A DNA stretch of 64,000 nucleotides from Caballeronia fortuita. GTDB lineage: Bacteria; Pseudomonadota; Gammaproteobacteria; Burkholderiales; Burkholderiaceae. A program made the translations under genes and the position numbers. This document shows, piece after piece, positions 49,335 through 58,629 of the stretch. Position 1 is the first letter of the stretch. Each line of letters starts with the position of its first letter. The stretch lies in contig NZ_FCNX02000010.1 of NCBI RefSeq assembly GCF_001544835.2, positions 1-64,000 of the forward strand. Direction: 5' to 3'. Below the pieces are notes generated by a model. It was not told the DNA's origin and ran no database searches. It saw nothing but the letters and a program-made list of their open reading frames with translations.

Positions 49335-50654
49335 TCAGTTGGGCAGTTCCTGGCCCTTGGTTTCAGGCGCGAGCGGAATCACCGCGAGACCAATGAGAAA
49401 CGCGACTGCCGTGATCGCGATGGGCACGCCGAGCGTCTTCATGTTGAGCACCATCGCGCCGATACCGAAGTTCACGATCGCGCCGAAGAAGCGTCCCACC
49501 GACGTGCAGAACGCGAACGCCGTCGCGCGCACGCGGGTTTCGAACTGCTCGGGCAGCCACAGCGAGAACAGCGCGAAGTTGCCGCCGAAAAAGCCCAGCA
49601 CGACGAGCAGCGCGATGAACGGCACCAGCCCGTTCGGCAGATAGAACGCCCAGCCGAAGGCGAGCGCGATCGACGCCGCCATGCCGACGAAATACACCGC
49701 GAGCGTCTTCCTGCGGCCGATCTTCTCGGCCATCGGCGGCAGCGCGAGACAGCCGACGATCGTGCCGATGGAAAGCAGACCCGTCGCGATCGACGCCATG
49801 CGGGCCGCGTCATGCTTGTCCATGCCCGCTTTCGTCGCCAGCTGAACGACGGCGGACGGCTCGTACACCGCGCCCGCCCACAGACCGATGATCGCCACCG
49901 TCAAGAGCACCGCGGCGACGATCGTCCGCTTGCGATATTGCGCATTGAAGATCGCCTTCAATGAACTCTCGTGTTTCACATGCGGCTGGGCGGTTTCGGC
50001 GCGTTCCCACTTGTCGGTTTCCTTCACGCGCAAAAGCACCATGATCGACACGACGACCGGAAACAGGCCGACCAGGAACATCGCGCGCCAGCCGAACGCC
50101 GCGCCGATCGTGTAATTCAGCGCCGCCGCGAGAAAGAATCCCGCGTAATAGCCGGTCTGCAGATAACCCGCGCCCATCTTGCGCCGATCCTCCGGCCAGG
50201 CCTCCGCGACATACGTTCCCGCAAGCGCCCATTCCCCGCCGATGCCCACGCCTGCACAGAAGCGATAGATCCCGAGCTCCCACACGTTATGCGCGGTCGC
50301 GGCGAGCCCGGTGAAGATCGCGAACGTGAAGATGGTCGCTGCGAGCACCTTGGTGCGCCCGAAGCGGTCGGCGAGCGGTCCCCAGATGAACGAGAGTCCC
50401 CATCCGACAAGAAAGAGCGCGAAGAGAATCGAGCCGGCAAGGCCGATATTCGCCGGCGTCGCCTCGTAGCCCGAACGCGGCAGCAGTTCGGTGAGCGCCG
50501 GCGCGAGCACGAGCGCGTAGATGAACGAATCCATTCCATCGAGCGTCCAGCCGGCCCACGCGCCCCAGAAACCGGTGATCTGCGACCGGTTCAGCGGCGT
50601 CTTCGTGGCGCGCGTGGCGCTTATCTGTCGATCCAGCGTTGTCGGCATGGCCAT
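49335..50654 (-). CDS. MFS transporter, possible malonate importer
   Basis: A 439-residue, 12-helix major facilitator of the metabolite:H+ symporter type. The motif between helices 2 and 3 is GPLADRFGRTK, repeated in the second half as MAEKIGRRKTL. The helix-1 region TLDGMDSFIYALVL matches organic-acid symporters. It is divergent from the gntR-mdc operon across 138 bp. The mdc locus carries no MdcF or MadLM transporter, so malonate or a related acid is a plausible substrate (inference from context). Confidence 0.88.
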   Translation of the reverse strand: MAMPTTLDRQISATRATKTPLNRSQITGFWGAWAGWTLDGMDSFIYALVLAPALTELLPRSGYEATPANIGLAGSILFALFLVGWGLSFIWGPLADRFGRTKVLAATIFTFAIFTGLAATAHNVWELGIYRFCAGVGIGGEWALAGTYVAEAWPEDRRKMGAGYLQTGYYAGFFLAAALNYTIGAAFGWRAMFLVGLFPVVVSIMVLLRVKETDKWERAETAQPHVKHESSLKAIFNAQYRKRTIVAAVLLTVAIIGLWAGAVYEPSAVVQLATKAGMDKHDAARMASIATGLLSIGTIVGCLALPPMAEKIGRRKTLAVYFVGMAASIALAFGWAFYLPNGLVPFIALLVVLGFFGGNFALFSLWLPEQFETRVRATAFAFCTSVGRFFGAIVNFGIGAMVLNMKTLGVPIAITAVAFLIGLAVIPLAPETKGQELPN

Positions 50655-50734
50655 GTCTCTCCAAAGAATGAACGACGCGCCGGTTAGAAATATTCGTTGT
50701 GGCGTCTAGGGAAAGCACCGGGAGTCCCGCGTGC

Positions 50735-50753
50735 ATTTTTATATATAATATTT
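50735..50753. promoter_or_regulatory. A/T-rich promoter or operator between the MFS gene and gntR
   Basis: ATTTTTATATATAATATTT is a near-pure A/T island in a GC-rich intergenic region, containing TATAAT (50744-50749). It is partly self-complementary and is the natural place for a GntR-family operator controlling both directions. No good -35 is seen. Confidence 0.5.
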
Positions 50754-50792
50754 GAACATCGACTCACGACAACTCCGCACTTTCACCTAGCC

Positions 50793-51563
50793 ATGTCGAC
50801 AGATCTTTCCGCCGGATCGCATCCGGCCACCTTCCGCGACGCGCAGTTCGAGCCGCGCCAGAGCACGTCGCGCTTCATCGCGGATGCGTTGCGTTCCGCG
50901 ATCGTCGAAGGCTCGCTGCTGCCGGGCGAGCCGTTGCGCCAGGACGCGATCGCGCGGCAGTTTTCGGTAAGCGCGATTCCGGTGCGCGAAGCGTTCCGCC
51001 AGCTCGAAAGCGAGGGCTGGGTGACGATCGAGCCGAATCGCGGCGCCGCCGTCAGCCTGCAATCGGCCGATGAAGCGCGCGAAATCTACGAGATACGCGC
51101 GTCGCTCGAAAGTCTCGCCATCGGTATCGCGATCGCGCATCACACGCCCGAAACGCTCGCCGATGCGAAACGCCTGCTCGAAGCCGCCGAACGGGAGCCC
51201 GATCCCGCGCTCTATGTCGTGCGCAACGAGCAGTTCCACATGTCGCTCTACGCGCCCGCCGAGCGTCCGCGCCTGATGGAGCTCATCGGCCAGATGCATC
51301 GGCGCGGCGAACGATATCTGCGGCTGAAGCTCGGGCTGCCGATTCATAAAGACGCCTCCGATGCCGAGCACCGCGCGATCTACGATGCGCTCGTCGCGCG
51401 CGATATCGAACAGGCGCAGACGTTGGTCGCGCGCCATCTGCTCTCGACCGGCGAACTGCTCCACCGTTTTCTCGCCGATGCACAAGCGCTCGCCCAGTCG
51501 AGCCACGTCAAGAAAAAGCGCCGCGCATCTTTCCGAAAGACATCCGCCAGGGCCGACCAATGA
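50793..51563 (+). CDS. GntR family transcriptional regulator of the mdc operon
   Basis: A 256-residue FadR-type regulator: a winged HTH (about residues 20-90, with PLRQDAIARQFSVSAIPVREAFRQL, key residues AIARQF and VREA) and a C-terminal FCD ligand domain with helices holding Asp/His for metal and ligand. Its TGA overlaps the mdcA ATG (ATGA), so it is translated with the operon it is likely to control. In Acinetobacter the GntR-type MdcY represses mdc and senses malonate; the same role here is inferred. Confidence 0.9.
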   Translation: MSTDLSAGSHPATFRDAQFEPRQSTSRFIADALRSAIVEGSLLPGEPLRQDAIARQFSVSAIPVREAFRQLESEGWVTIEPNRGAAVSLQSADEAREIYEIRASLESLAIGIAIAHHTPETLADAKRLLEAAEREPDPALYVVRNEQFHMSLYAPAERPRLMELIGQMHRRGERYLRLKLGLPIHKDASDAEHRAIYDALVARDIEQAQTLVARHLLSTGELLHRFLADAQALAQSSHVKKKRRASFRKTSARADQ

Positions 51564-53221
51564 ACGACGCCATCGCTGAAACCCGCAACTGGAACACGCG
51601 CACGCAGGAAAAGGCGCGGCGCCTGAAGCTGATCGAGCCGTGGATGAACGGCGCGGTGCTCGATGCCGCGCGCATCGTCGATGCATTGAGCGCGCTCATC
51701 GCCACGGGAGATCGCGTCGCGCTCGAAGGCAACAACCAGAAGCAGGCGGACTTTCTCTCGCGCGCGTTCGCGAAGCTCGATGCCGATCGCGTGCACGACA
51801 TCCATCTCCTCATCTCGAGCATCAGCCGGCCCGAGCATCTTGCGCTTTTCGAGCAAGGCATCGCGCACAAGGTGGATTTCGCGTTCGCGGGACCGCAGAG
51901 CCTGCGCGTCGCCCAATTGCTCGAAGACGGCCTGCTGGAGATCGGCGCGATTTATACGTATATCGAACTCTATGCGCGCATGTTCATCGACCTCACGCCG
52001 CAGGTCGCGCTCGTGTGCGCGGTGCAAGCGGATCGCCACGGCAATCTGTACACCGGCGCGAACACCGAAGACACGCCGACGATCGTCGAGGCCACCGCGT
52101 TCCGTCACGGCATCGTGGTCGCGCAGGTGAACGAGATCGTCGATGAACTGCCGCGCGTCGATATTCCCGGCTCGTGGGTCGATGTCGTCGTGGAAGCGGA
52201 TCGCCCGTTCGCCGTCGAGCCGCTTTTCACGCGCGATCCGCGTCACATCGGCGAATTGCAGATTCTGATGGCGATGATGTCGATTCGCGGCATCTACGAA
52301 CGATACGGCGTCACGGCGCTCAATCACGGCATCGGCTTCGATACGGCCGCGATCGAACTGCTCCTGCCGACCTATGGCGGGTCGCTCGGCCTGAAGGGAA
52401 AAATCTGCACGAACTGGGCGCTCAATCCGCATCCGACGCTCATTCCGGCGATCGAATCCGGCTGGGTTCAAAGCGTGCATTGCTTCGGCAGCGAAGTCGG
52501 CATGGAGGATTACATCGCCGCGCGCTCCGACATCTTCTTCACCGGCCGCGACGGCAGTCTGCGCTCGAATCGCGTGTTCTGCCAGCTCGCGGGGCAATAC
52601 GGCGTCGACCTGTTCATCGGCTCGACCTTGCAGATGGACGCCGACGCGAATTCGTCGACGGTCACGCTCGGGCGGCTCGCGGGCTTCGGCGGCGCGCCGA
52701 ACATGGGACACGATCCGCGCGGGCGGCGTCATTCGAGCGAAGCCTGGCTCAAGCTCCTGAAGGACGACGGCCCGAATCCGAAGATCGCGCGCGGCCACAA
52801 GCTCGTCGTGCAGACGGCGGAAACGTACAAGAAAGGCGGCGAGCCGACGATCGTCGATACGCTCGACGCGATCGCCGTCGGCGAGAAAAGCGGCATGCCG
52901 ATCGCGCCCGTGATGATCTACGGCGACGATGTCACGCACGTCGTGACCGAAGAAGGCATCGCGTATCTGCATGCGGCCGAAGGCGTCGACGAGCGGCGCG
53001 CGGCGCTCGCGGCGGTCGCGGGCGTGACGCCTGTCGGCATGCGCGCCGATCCCGCGAAGACGGCGGAGTTGAGGCGGCGCGGCATCGTCGCGTATCCGGA
53101 AGATCTGGGCGTGCGGCGCGGGGAAGCGAAGCGCTCGCTGCTCGCGGCACGCAGTATCGACGATCTCGTCGCGTGGTCGGGCGGACTCTACGCGCCGCCC
53201 GCGCGCTTCAGAAGCTGGTGA
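51560..53221 (+). CDS. mdcA: Malonate decarboxylase, alpha subunit
   Basis: A 553-residue acetyl-S-ACP:malonate ACP transferase. It exchanges acetyl and malonyl on the MdcC prosthetic group. The N-terminal NTRTQEKARRLKLIEPWMNG and later TNWALNPHPTLIPAIESGWV segments are MdcA-like, and the length is standard. The start overlaps gntR. Confidence 0.96.
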   Translation: MNDAIAETRNWNTRTQEKARRLKLIEPWMNGAVLDAARIVDALSALIATGDRVALEGNNQKQADFLSRAFAKLDADRVHDIHLLISSISRPEHLALFEQGIAHKVDFAFAGPQSLRVAQLLEDGLLEIGAIYTYIELYARMFIDLTPQVALVCAVQADRHGNLYTGANTEDTPTIVEATAFRHGIVVAQVNEIVDELPRVDIPGSWVDVVVEADRPFAVEPLFTRDPRHIGELQILMAMMSIRGIYERYGVTALNHGIGFDTAAIELLLPTYGGSLGLKGKICTNWALNPHPTLIPAIESGWVQSVHCFGSEVGMEDYIAARSDIFFTGRDGSLRSNRVFCQLAGQYGVDLFIGSTLQMDADANSSTVTLGRLAGFGGAPNMGHDPRGRRHSSEAWLKLLKDDGPNPKIARGHKLVVQTAETYKKGGEPTIVDTLDAIAVGEKSGMPIAPVMIYGDDVTHVVTEEGIAYLHAAEGVDERRAALAAVAGVTPVGMRADPAKTAELRRRGIVAYPEDLGVRRGEAKRSLLAARSIDDLVAWSGGLYAPPARFRSW

Positions 53222-53226
53222 GCGCG

Positions 53227-54081
53227 ATGAAGCTCGCCCTTCGCGACGTTTCATACGCGCTCGCGCCGCCGCTCATCGCGCAATGCGCCGTCGATGCGCT
53301 CATCGCCGAGGCGCGTCTCACGCCGAAGCCCGCGCTCGTCGACGAACGCGGCAGCGGCGCGCATCGAGATCTCAATCTGGACACGATGCTGCGTTCCGCG
53401 CGCGCCCTGCATCCGACCTTTCTCGCAATCGCGCGCGCCGCATCGCACGCGGAGCCGTCGCAGGCATTGCGCGAGCAACTGGCGCGCATCGGCCGCGAAG
53501 GCGAAGCCGCGATGATGCAAGCGACCGGCGGCAGCAACGCGCATCGCGGCGCGATCTGGATCGTCGGATTGCTAAGCGCAGGTGCGTCGATGAACGCGCC
53601 CGGCGAGATCGACGCCATCTGTTTTTCCGCTGCGAAGATCGCGTGTTTCGACGATCGATATGCGCCGATAGCGACAGTGAAGAGCCACGGCGCGCGCGCC
53701 GCCGAACGCTTTCGCGTGACAGGCGCGCGAGGCGAAGCGCGCGAGGGCTTTGCGCATGTGCGGCGCATCGGCCTGCCCGCGCTCGACGATGCACGCGCAC
53801 GCGGTCTCGCCGAATCCGACGCGCGTCTCGATGCGCTCGTCGCGATCATCGCGTCGCTCGACGATACGTGTTTGCTGCATCGGGGCGGAATGCCCGCGCT
53901 CGAAGCGGCGCAGCGGGGCGCGCGCGCGGTGCTCGACTGCGGCGGCGTCGCGAGCGGCGCGGGACGTCGCGCGCTGCACGCACTTCACGATGCATTGATG
54001 AAGCTGAACGCATCGCCGGGCGGCGCCGCCGATCTGCTCGCGGCGACACTCTTTCTCGACAGTCTCAGGCGCTTGCCCTGA
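53227..54081 (+). CDS. mdcB: Triphosphoribosyl-dephospho-CoA synthase
   Basis: A 284-residue enzyme that makes the 2'-(5''-triphosphoribosyl)-3'-dephospho-CoA precursor of the MdcC cofactor from ATP and dephospho-CoA. Family segments KPALVDERGSGAHRDLN and TGGSNAHRGAIW are present. A GTG three codons upstream, overlapping the mdcA stop (GTGA), is an alternative start. Confidence 0.94.
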   Translation: MKLALRDVSYALAPPLIAQCAVDALIAEARLTPKPALVDERGSGAHRDLNLDTMLRSARALHPTFLAIARAASHAEPSQALREQLARIGREGEAAMMQATGGSNAHRGAIWIVGLLSAGASMNAPGEIDAICFSAAKIACFDDRYAPIATVKSHGARAAERFRVTGARGEAREGFAHVRRIGLPALDDARARGLAESDARLDALVAIIASLDDTCLLHRGGMPALEAAQRGARAVLDCGGVASGAGRRALHALHDALMKLNASPGGAADLLAATLFLDSLRRLP

Positions 54082-54094
54082 AGAGGAACGAACG

Positions 54095-54397
54095 ATGGAA
54101 AACATGCGATACGAATATCCCGCCACACGGCCCGTCACGCAGCGCGCGCACGTGGGCGTGGTCGGCTCGGGCGATCTCGAAGTGCTGCTCTCCCCTTCGC
54201 CGGGCGCGCACGCGGAAGTCGTCGTCCGCACGAGTGTCGACGGCTATGGTCACGTCTGGAAGAGCGTGCTCGACCGCTTCTTCCAGCGCTACGACGGCGC
54301 CGCGAAATTCGAACTGAACGATTTCGGCGCGACGCCCGGCGTCGTGATGCTGCGGCTCACCGAAGCCGTCGAAGCGAGCGAAGGAGCCACGTCATGA
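54095..54397 (+). CDS. mdcC: Malonate decarboxylase acyl carrier protein (delta subunit)
   Basis: A 100-residue carrier protein. The prosthetic group attaches to Ser25 in VGVVGSGDLEVLL, matching the known site in MdcC. It carries acetyl/malonyl between MdcA and MdcD/E. Its stop overlaps mdcD (ATGA). Confidence 0.95.
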   Translation: MENMRYEYPATRPVTQRAHVGVVGSGDLEVLLSPSPGAHAEVVVRTSVDGYGHVWKSVLDRFFQRYDGAAKFELNDFGATPGVVMLRLTEAVEASEGATS

Positions 54398-55236
54398 ACG
54401 CGCACGATACGTTTCTCGCGCGCCATAGCTTCATCGAACTGACGGCGCGCGAACGCGCGCGGGCGCTGCTCGACAAAGGCACGTTCCGCGAGCTGCTCGG
54501 GCCGTTCGACCGCCTCGAATCGCCGTGGCTCCCGATGCAGAACATTGTTTGCCAGTCCGACGACGGGGCGGTCATTGCGCGCGGCACGCTCGGCGGCGAG
54601 CCTGCCGTCATCGCCGCGATCGAGCCGGCGTTCCAGGGCGGCAGCATCGGCGAAGTATCGGGCGCGAAAATCGCGGCGGCGCTCGAAATGGCGCTCGGTG
54701 AAATCGAAGCCGGACGCGCGATCCGTCCCGTCGTGCTGTTTGAAACCGGCGGCGTGCGTCTGCAGGAAGCCAATCTCGGGCTTGCGGCCATCGCGGAGAT
54801 TCAGGCGGCGATCGTCGCATTGCATGTCCACGTGCCTGTGGTCGGCGTGATCGGCGGCATGGTCGGCTGCTTCGGCGGCATGTCGCTCGCGGCTGCGCTC
54901 TGCACCGAACTCGTGATGACGCGCCAGGCGCGGCTCGGTATGAACGGGCCGGAAGTGATCGAGCAGGAAGCGGGCATCGAAGAACTCGATTCGGGCGACC
55001 GGCGCCTTATCTGGTCGATGATCGGCGGCGAGGAGCGCGTCGCCGTCGGCCTTGCGGATACGCTCGTCGAAGACGACACCGATCAGGTCCGCGACGCGAT
55101 CGTCGCCGCGTTCGGACGCGGCGTGCCCGCGCAACATCGCACGGAGGACGTCGACGGCTTCGTCGCGCGGCTCGCGCAAGTGAACCCCGACGCCATCGAT
55201 CCCGAAACGCTGCGCAAACTGTGGGGCGCATCATGA
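54394..55236 (+). CDS. mdcD: Malonate decarboxylase, beta subunit
   Basis: A 280-residue carboxyltransferase-fold subunit that, with MdcE, decarboxylates malonyl-S-ACP to acetyl-S-ACP. The oxyanion-type glycine loops GGVRLQEANLGL and GVIGGMVGCFGGMS are seen. This is the biotin-independent type, since no biotin-carrier gene is present. It overlaps mdcC and mdcE by 4 nt each. Confidence 0.95.
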   Translation: MNAHDTFLARHSFIELTARERARALLDKGTFRELLGPFDRLESPWLPMQNIVCQSDDGAVIARGTLGGEPAVIAAIEPAFQGGSIGEVSGAKIAAALEMALGEIEAGRAIRPVVLFETGGVRLQEANLGLAAIAEIQAAIVALHVHVPVVGVIGGMVGCFGGMSLAAALCTELVMTRQARLGMNGPEVIEQEAGIEELDSGDRRLIWSMIGGEERVAVGLADTLVEDDTDQVRDAIVAAFGRGVPAQHRTEDVDGFVARLAQVNPDAIDPETLRKLWGAS

Positions 55237-56048
55237 CCGACACGCTTTCCCGCGGCGCGCTGTGGCTCGACGCGCTCGCTTCGATTCCGACGCAAACCGA
55301 AAGCGGCCCGGTCCGCGCGCGCGACGGCGAACTCGGCGGCGAACGCGCGAGCTTCTTCGCCGTCGTGCCCGATGCGCGCAACCGCTTTCCCCGCGCGACG
55401 GACAACGTCGTCGGGCTCGAACAAGGCTGGCTGCTCGCGCGCGCGGTGCGAGAGACGATCGGCGCCGATCGCGATGCCGACGTGAAGCGCCCGATCGTCG
55501 CCATCGTCGATGTAAAGAGTCAGGCGTATGGACGCCGTGAAGAACTGCTCGGCATTCATCTCGCCTGCGCGGCCGCCGTCGATGCCTACGCGAGCGCGCG
55601 GCTCGCGGGTCATCCGGTGATCGCGCTGATCGTCGGCCCGGCGATGTCGGGCGCGTATCTCGCGCACGGCTATCAGGCGAACCGCATCGTCGCACTGAAT
55701 GCGCCCGGCACGGCCGTCCACGCGATGGGCAAGGAAGCGGCCGCGCGCGTCACGCGCCGCAGCGTCGAAAGTCTCGATGCGCTCGGCGACAGCGTCTTGC
55801 CGATGTCGTACAAGATGAGCGCGTATGCGCGGCTTGGGCTGCTGCACGAACTGATCGATGGCATCGATGCCGACGCGCCCTCGTCCACCGATATCGAACG
55901 CGTAAAAGCGTCGCTCGCGGCGGCGGTGAAGGATGCGCGCAATGGTCCGCGCGATCTTTCGAGCCGTCTCGCATCCGCCGATGCGAAACGCACGCGCGCG
56001 GCGTCGATCGAAGTGCGCAGGCGCATGGCCGAACAATGGGGCGCATGA
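55233..56048 (+). CDS. mdcE: Malonate decarboxylase, gamma subunit
   Basis: A 271-residue second half of the carboxyltransferase-like core. Conserved IVDVKSQAYGRREELLGIHLA and GPAMSGAYLAHGYQAN segments (key residues SQAYGR and SGAYLA) fit MdcE. ATG 55233 overlaps the mdcD stop; a GTG-type upstream start is unnecessary. Confidence 0.95.
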   Translation: MTDTLSRGALWLDALASIPTQTESGPVRARDGELGGERASFFAVVPDARNRFPRATDNVVGLEQGWLLARAVRETIGADRDADVKRPIVAIVDVKSQAYGRREELLGIHLACAAAVDAYASARLAGHPVIALIVGPAMSGAYLAHGYQANRIVALNAPGTAVHAMGKEAAARVTRRSVESLDALGDSVLPMSYKMSAYARLGLLHELIDGIDADAPSSTDIERVKASLAAAVKDARNGPRDLSSRLASADAKRTRAASIEVRRRMAEQWGA

Positions 56049-56701
56049 GGGAACGCATGAGAGAACGCACGCTGCGTCCGCACGATTTGCTGCGGATTGC
56101 GCCGGGCACGCCCGCTTTCGGCGACGCGCCCGGCTGGGTCGCCGAATCGCTCGTGCGCGCGCCGTTCGTCGTCGTGCGGCGCGCGCCGCGCATCGTCGAT
56201 GCGATCGCCGTCGGCGTGCGCGGCATGACGCGCAGCGAGCGCTTCGGCGCGTGGCTCGAACCGCGCCATATCGACGCGATACTCACGCCCGAAGACCTGC
56301 GCGCGCGCGAACCCGATGCGGCGCGCCGCGATCTCCCCGCATTCGCGCTGCTGCGCGCGGTGCGTCCGATCATCGAAGGATGCGGTCTCGACTGGGGACC
56401 GGCCGGTAGCGCGGGCTTCGAACTCGCGAGCGCGATGCCCACGATCACACGTGAAAGCGACCTCGATATCGTCGTGCGCGCGCCAGAGCCCTTGCAGCGC
56501 GACACGGCGTCGTCGCTCTTCGATGCGCTCGCGCAAGCCGCGCAACGCGCAGGCGCGCGCATCGACGTGCAGATCGAAACGCCCGACGCCGCGTTCTCGC
56601 TCGCCGAATTCACGCGCGCAGAATCGCGTGCGGGCTTGCGCGTGATGCTGCGGCACGCCGACGGTCCGCGTCTCGTCACCGATCCGTGGGCGGCGTCGTG
56701 A
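56045..56701 (+). CDS. mdcG: Malonate decarboxylase holo-ACP synthase
   Basis: A 218-residue phosphoribosyl-dephospho-CoA transferase that loads the prosthetic group on MdcC. The nucleotidyltransferase-type acidic pair is in TRESDLDIVVRA, and RPHDLLRI opens the family region. ATG 56045 overlaps the mdcE stop (ATGA); ATG 56036 is possible. Confidence 0.93.
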   Translation: MRERMRERTLRPHDLLRIAPGTPAFGDAPGWVAESLVRAPFVVVRRAPRIVDAIAVGVRGMTRSERFGAWLEPRHIDAILTPEDLRAREPDAARRDLPAFALLRAVRPIIEGCGLDWGPAGSAGFELASAMPTITRESDLDIVVRAPEPLQRDTASSLFDALAQAAQRAGARIDVQIETPDAAFSLAEFTRAESRAGLRVMLRHADGPRLVTDPWAAS

Positions 56702-57633
56702 TCGCGTATCTCTTTCCGGGACAAGGCGCGCAGACGCCGGGCTTTTTGCATCGTCTGGGCGGCGATGCGCCGCATCCGGCGATCGTCCGCACGCTCGACG
56801 AGGCATCCGCCGTGCTGGGCGCGAACGTGCTCCAACTGGACAACGCCGATGCGCTGAAATCGACGGTCGCCGTGCAGATCGCGCTCGTCGTCGCGGGCGT
56901 GGCCGCGGCGCGCGCGATCGCCGACGAAGGCATCGAGCCGGAAGCGGTCGCGGGGCTGTCGGTCGGCGCGTATGGCGCGGCGGTCGTGTGCGGCGCGCTC
57001 GCTTTCGACGATGCGCTGAAGCTCGTGCGCCTGCGCGCGCAACTGATGGAAGAGGCGCGGCCAAGCGGCTACGGCATGCTCGCCGTGCTCGGGCTGGACG
57101 AACGCGGCATCGCCCGCGCGATCGCGGACAGCGGCGCCGATGCGTACATCGGCAATCTGAACGCGCCGCGTCAGATCGTCGTGTCGGGCAGCGATGCCGC
57201 GCTCGCGGCCGTCCGCGACGTGGCCCTCTCGCGCGGCGCGCGCCGTGCCGAGCGCTTGTCCGTCAGCGTGCCGTCGCACTGCGTGCTGCTCGAAGACGCA
57301 GCCGAGCGGCTGATCGAAGCGGCGGCCAAGGTGCGCGTCGCGACGCCGCGCATTGCTTACGTCGGCAATCGCGGCGCGCGCGTGTTGCGCCGCGCCGACG
57401 CTATCCGCGACGATCTCGCGACCAATCTGCGCTATCCGGTGCGCTGGCATGACTCGACGATCGCGCTGTCCGAACTCGGCGCGAAGGTGTTCGTCGAAAT
57501 GCCGCCGGGACAGACGCTCACCCAACTCGCGGCCGAGGCGTTGCCGGACGCCGCGTCTATCGCGATGGACACCGTGCCCGCCGCCTCCGTGGCCGCCCGC
57601 GTGCGGGCTGCATTACGCCGCGCGCAGGATTGA
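56698..57633 (+). CDS. mdcH: Malonyl-CoA:ACP transferase (epsilon subunit)
   Basis: A 311-residue acyltransferase of the FabD fold that primes MdcC with malonyl. The N-terminal LFPGQGAQTPG, active-site Ser in GLSVGAYGA and His in VPSHC are all present. GTG 56698 overlaps the mdcG stop (GTGA). It is the last gene of the mdc operon; only a GC-rich weak hairpin lies in the 167 bp after it. Confidence 0.94.
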   Translation: MIAYLFPGQGAQTPGFLHRLGGDAPHPAIVRTLDEASAVLGANVLQLDNADALKSTVAVQIALVVAGVAAARAIADEGIEPEAVAGLSVGAYGAAVVCGALAFDDALKLVRLRAQLMEEARPSGYGMLAVLGLDERGIARAIADSGADAYIGNLNAPRQIVVSGSDAALAAVRDVALSRGARRAERLSVSVPSHCVLLEDAAERLIEAAAKVRVATPRIAYVGNRGARVLRRADAIRDDLATNLRYPVRWHDSTIALSELGAKVFVEMPPGQTLTQLAAEALPDAASIAMDTVPAASVAARVRAALRRAQD

Positions 57634-57800
57634 TGCGATTCCCGCGCGCGATTGATGCGCGCTTGGTGCTGGCGTAGGCAACGTTTTTATCAGCACAATC
57701 GGAATTTTCGAGTAGCTTACAAGTCGACTGTCATTAGCATTTCGCTGCGTCTGCGCATCCTTGCGCGACGACAACAATGACACTCGAAAGGACCAAAACT

Positions 57801-58559
57801 ATGAAAATCTTCCGTCTCGCGCTGGCGGCATCTTCCGTGGCCCTGCTCGCTTCGTGCAGCAGCATGAGTAGCATGGACCCGACGCAACTGATGCAATCCG
57901 GCCAGATGGCGACTCAGGCGCTGTCGCTCAGCGACGCCGACGTGCGCACGTTGTCCGACAAATCCTGCGCCGATCTCGACGCGGAAAACAAGATCGCGCC
58001 GGCGAACAGTCCGTACACGCAGCGCCTGAACAAGATCTCGAAGCAGCTCGGCGACAACATCAACGGCGTGCCGGTGAATTACAAGGTCTATCTGACGAAG
58101 GACGTGAACGCGTGGGCGATGGCGAACGGCTGCGTGCGCGTCTACAGCGGCCTGATGGACCTGATGAACGACGACGAAGTGCGCGGCGTCGTGGGCCACG
58201 AAATGGGCCACGTCGCGCTCGGCCACACGAAGAAGGCGATGCAGGTCGCCTACGTGACGTCGGCGGCGCGCACGGTGGCGTCGTCGGCGGGCGGCATGGT
58301 CGGGAGCCTGTCGGCGTCGCAGATTGGCGATCTGTCGGAAAAGTTCGTCAACGCGCAGTTCTCGCAATCGCAGGAAACCGCCGCCGACGACTATTCGTTC
58401 GATACGCAGAAGAAGAAAGGCTACGACCCGAAGGGTCTCGTGACGGCGTTCCAGAAACTGGCGACGATCGACGGTGGAAAGTCGAGCATGCTGAGCTCGC
58501 ACCCGGCGTCGCCGGCGCGCGCGCAGCATATTCAGGATCGGATCGCGTCGGGCAAGTAA
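57801..58559 (+). CDS. M48 family metalloprotease lipoprotein
   Basis: A 252-residue protein. The signal peptide ends at LLASC (lipobox); mature M48 domain. The zinc motif HEMGH is at about residues 133-137, and the third ligand Glu is in SQETAADDYSFD. The family includes LoiP/YggG, envelope proteases. GAAAGGA precedes ATG 57801. It is probably anchored in the outer membrane facing the periplasm. Confidence 0.93.
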   Translation: MKIFRLALAASSVALLASCSSMSSMDPTQLMQSGQMATQALSLSDADVRTLSDKSCADLDAENKIAPANSPYTQRLNKISKQLGDNINGVPVNYKVYLTKDVNAWAMANGCVRVYSGLMDLMNDDEVRGVVGHEMGHVALGHTKKAMQVAYVTSAARTVASSAGGMVGSLSASQIGDLSEKFVNAQFSQSQETAADDYSFDTQKKKGYDPKGLVTAFQKLATIDGGKSSMLSSHPASPARAQHIQDRIASGK

Positions 58560-58629
58560 GAACGATGTGATCGCGATGTGAGCCCGATGCGCGCTCGTCA
58601 GGAACGCGCGCGCATCGGCGGAGGATGGA

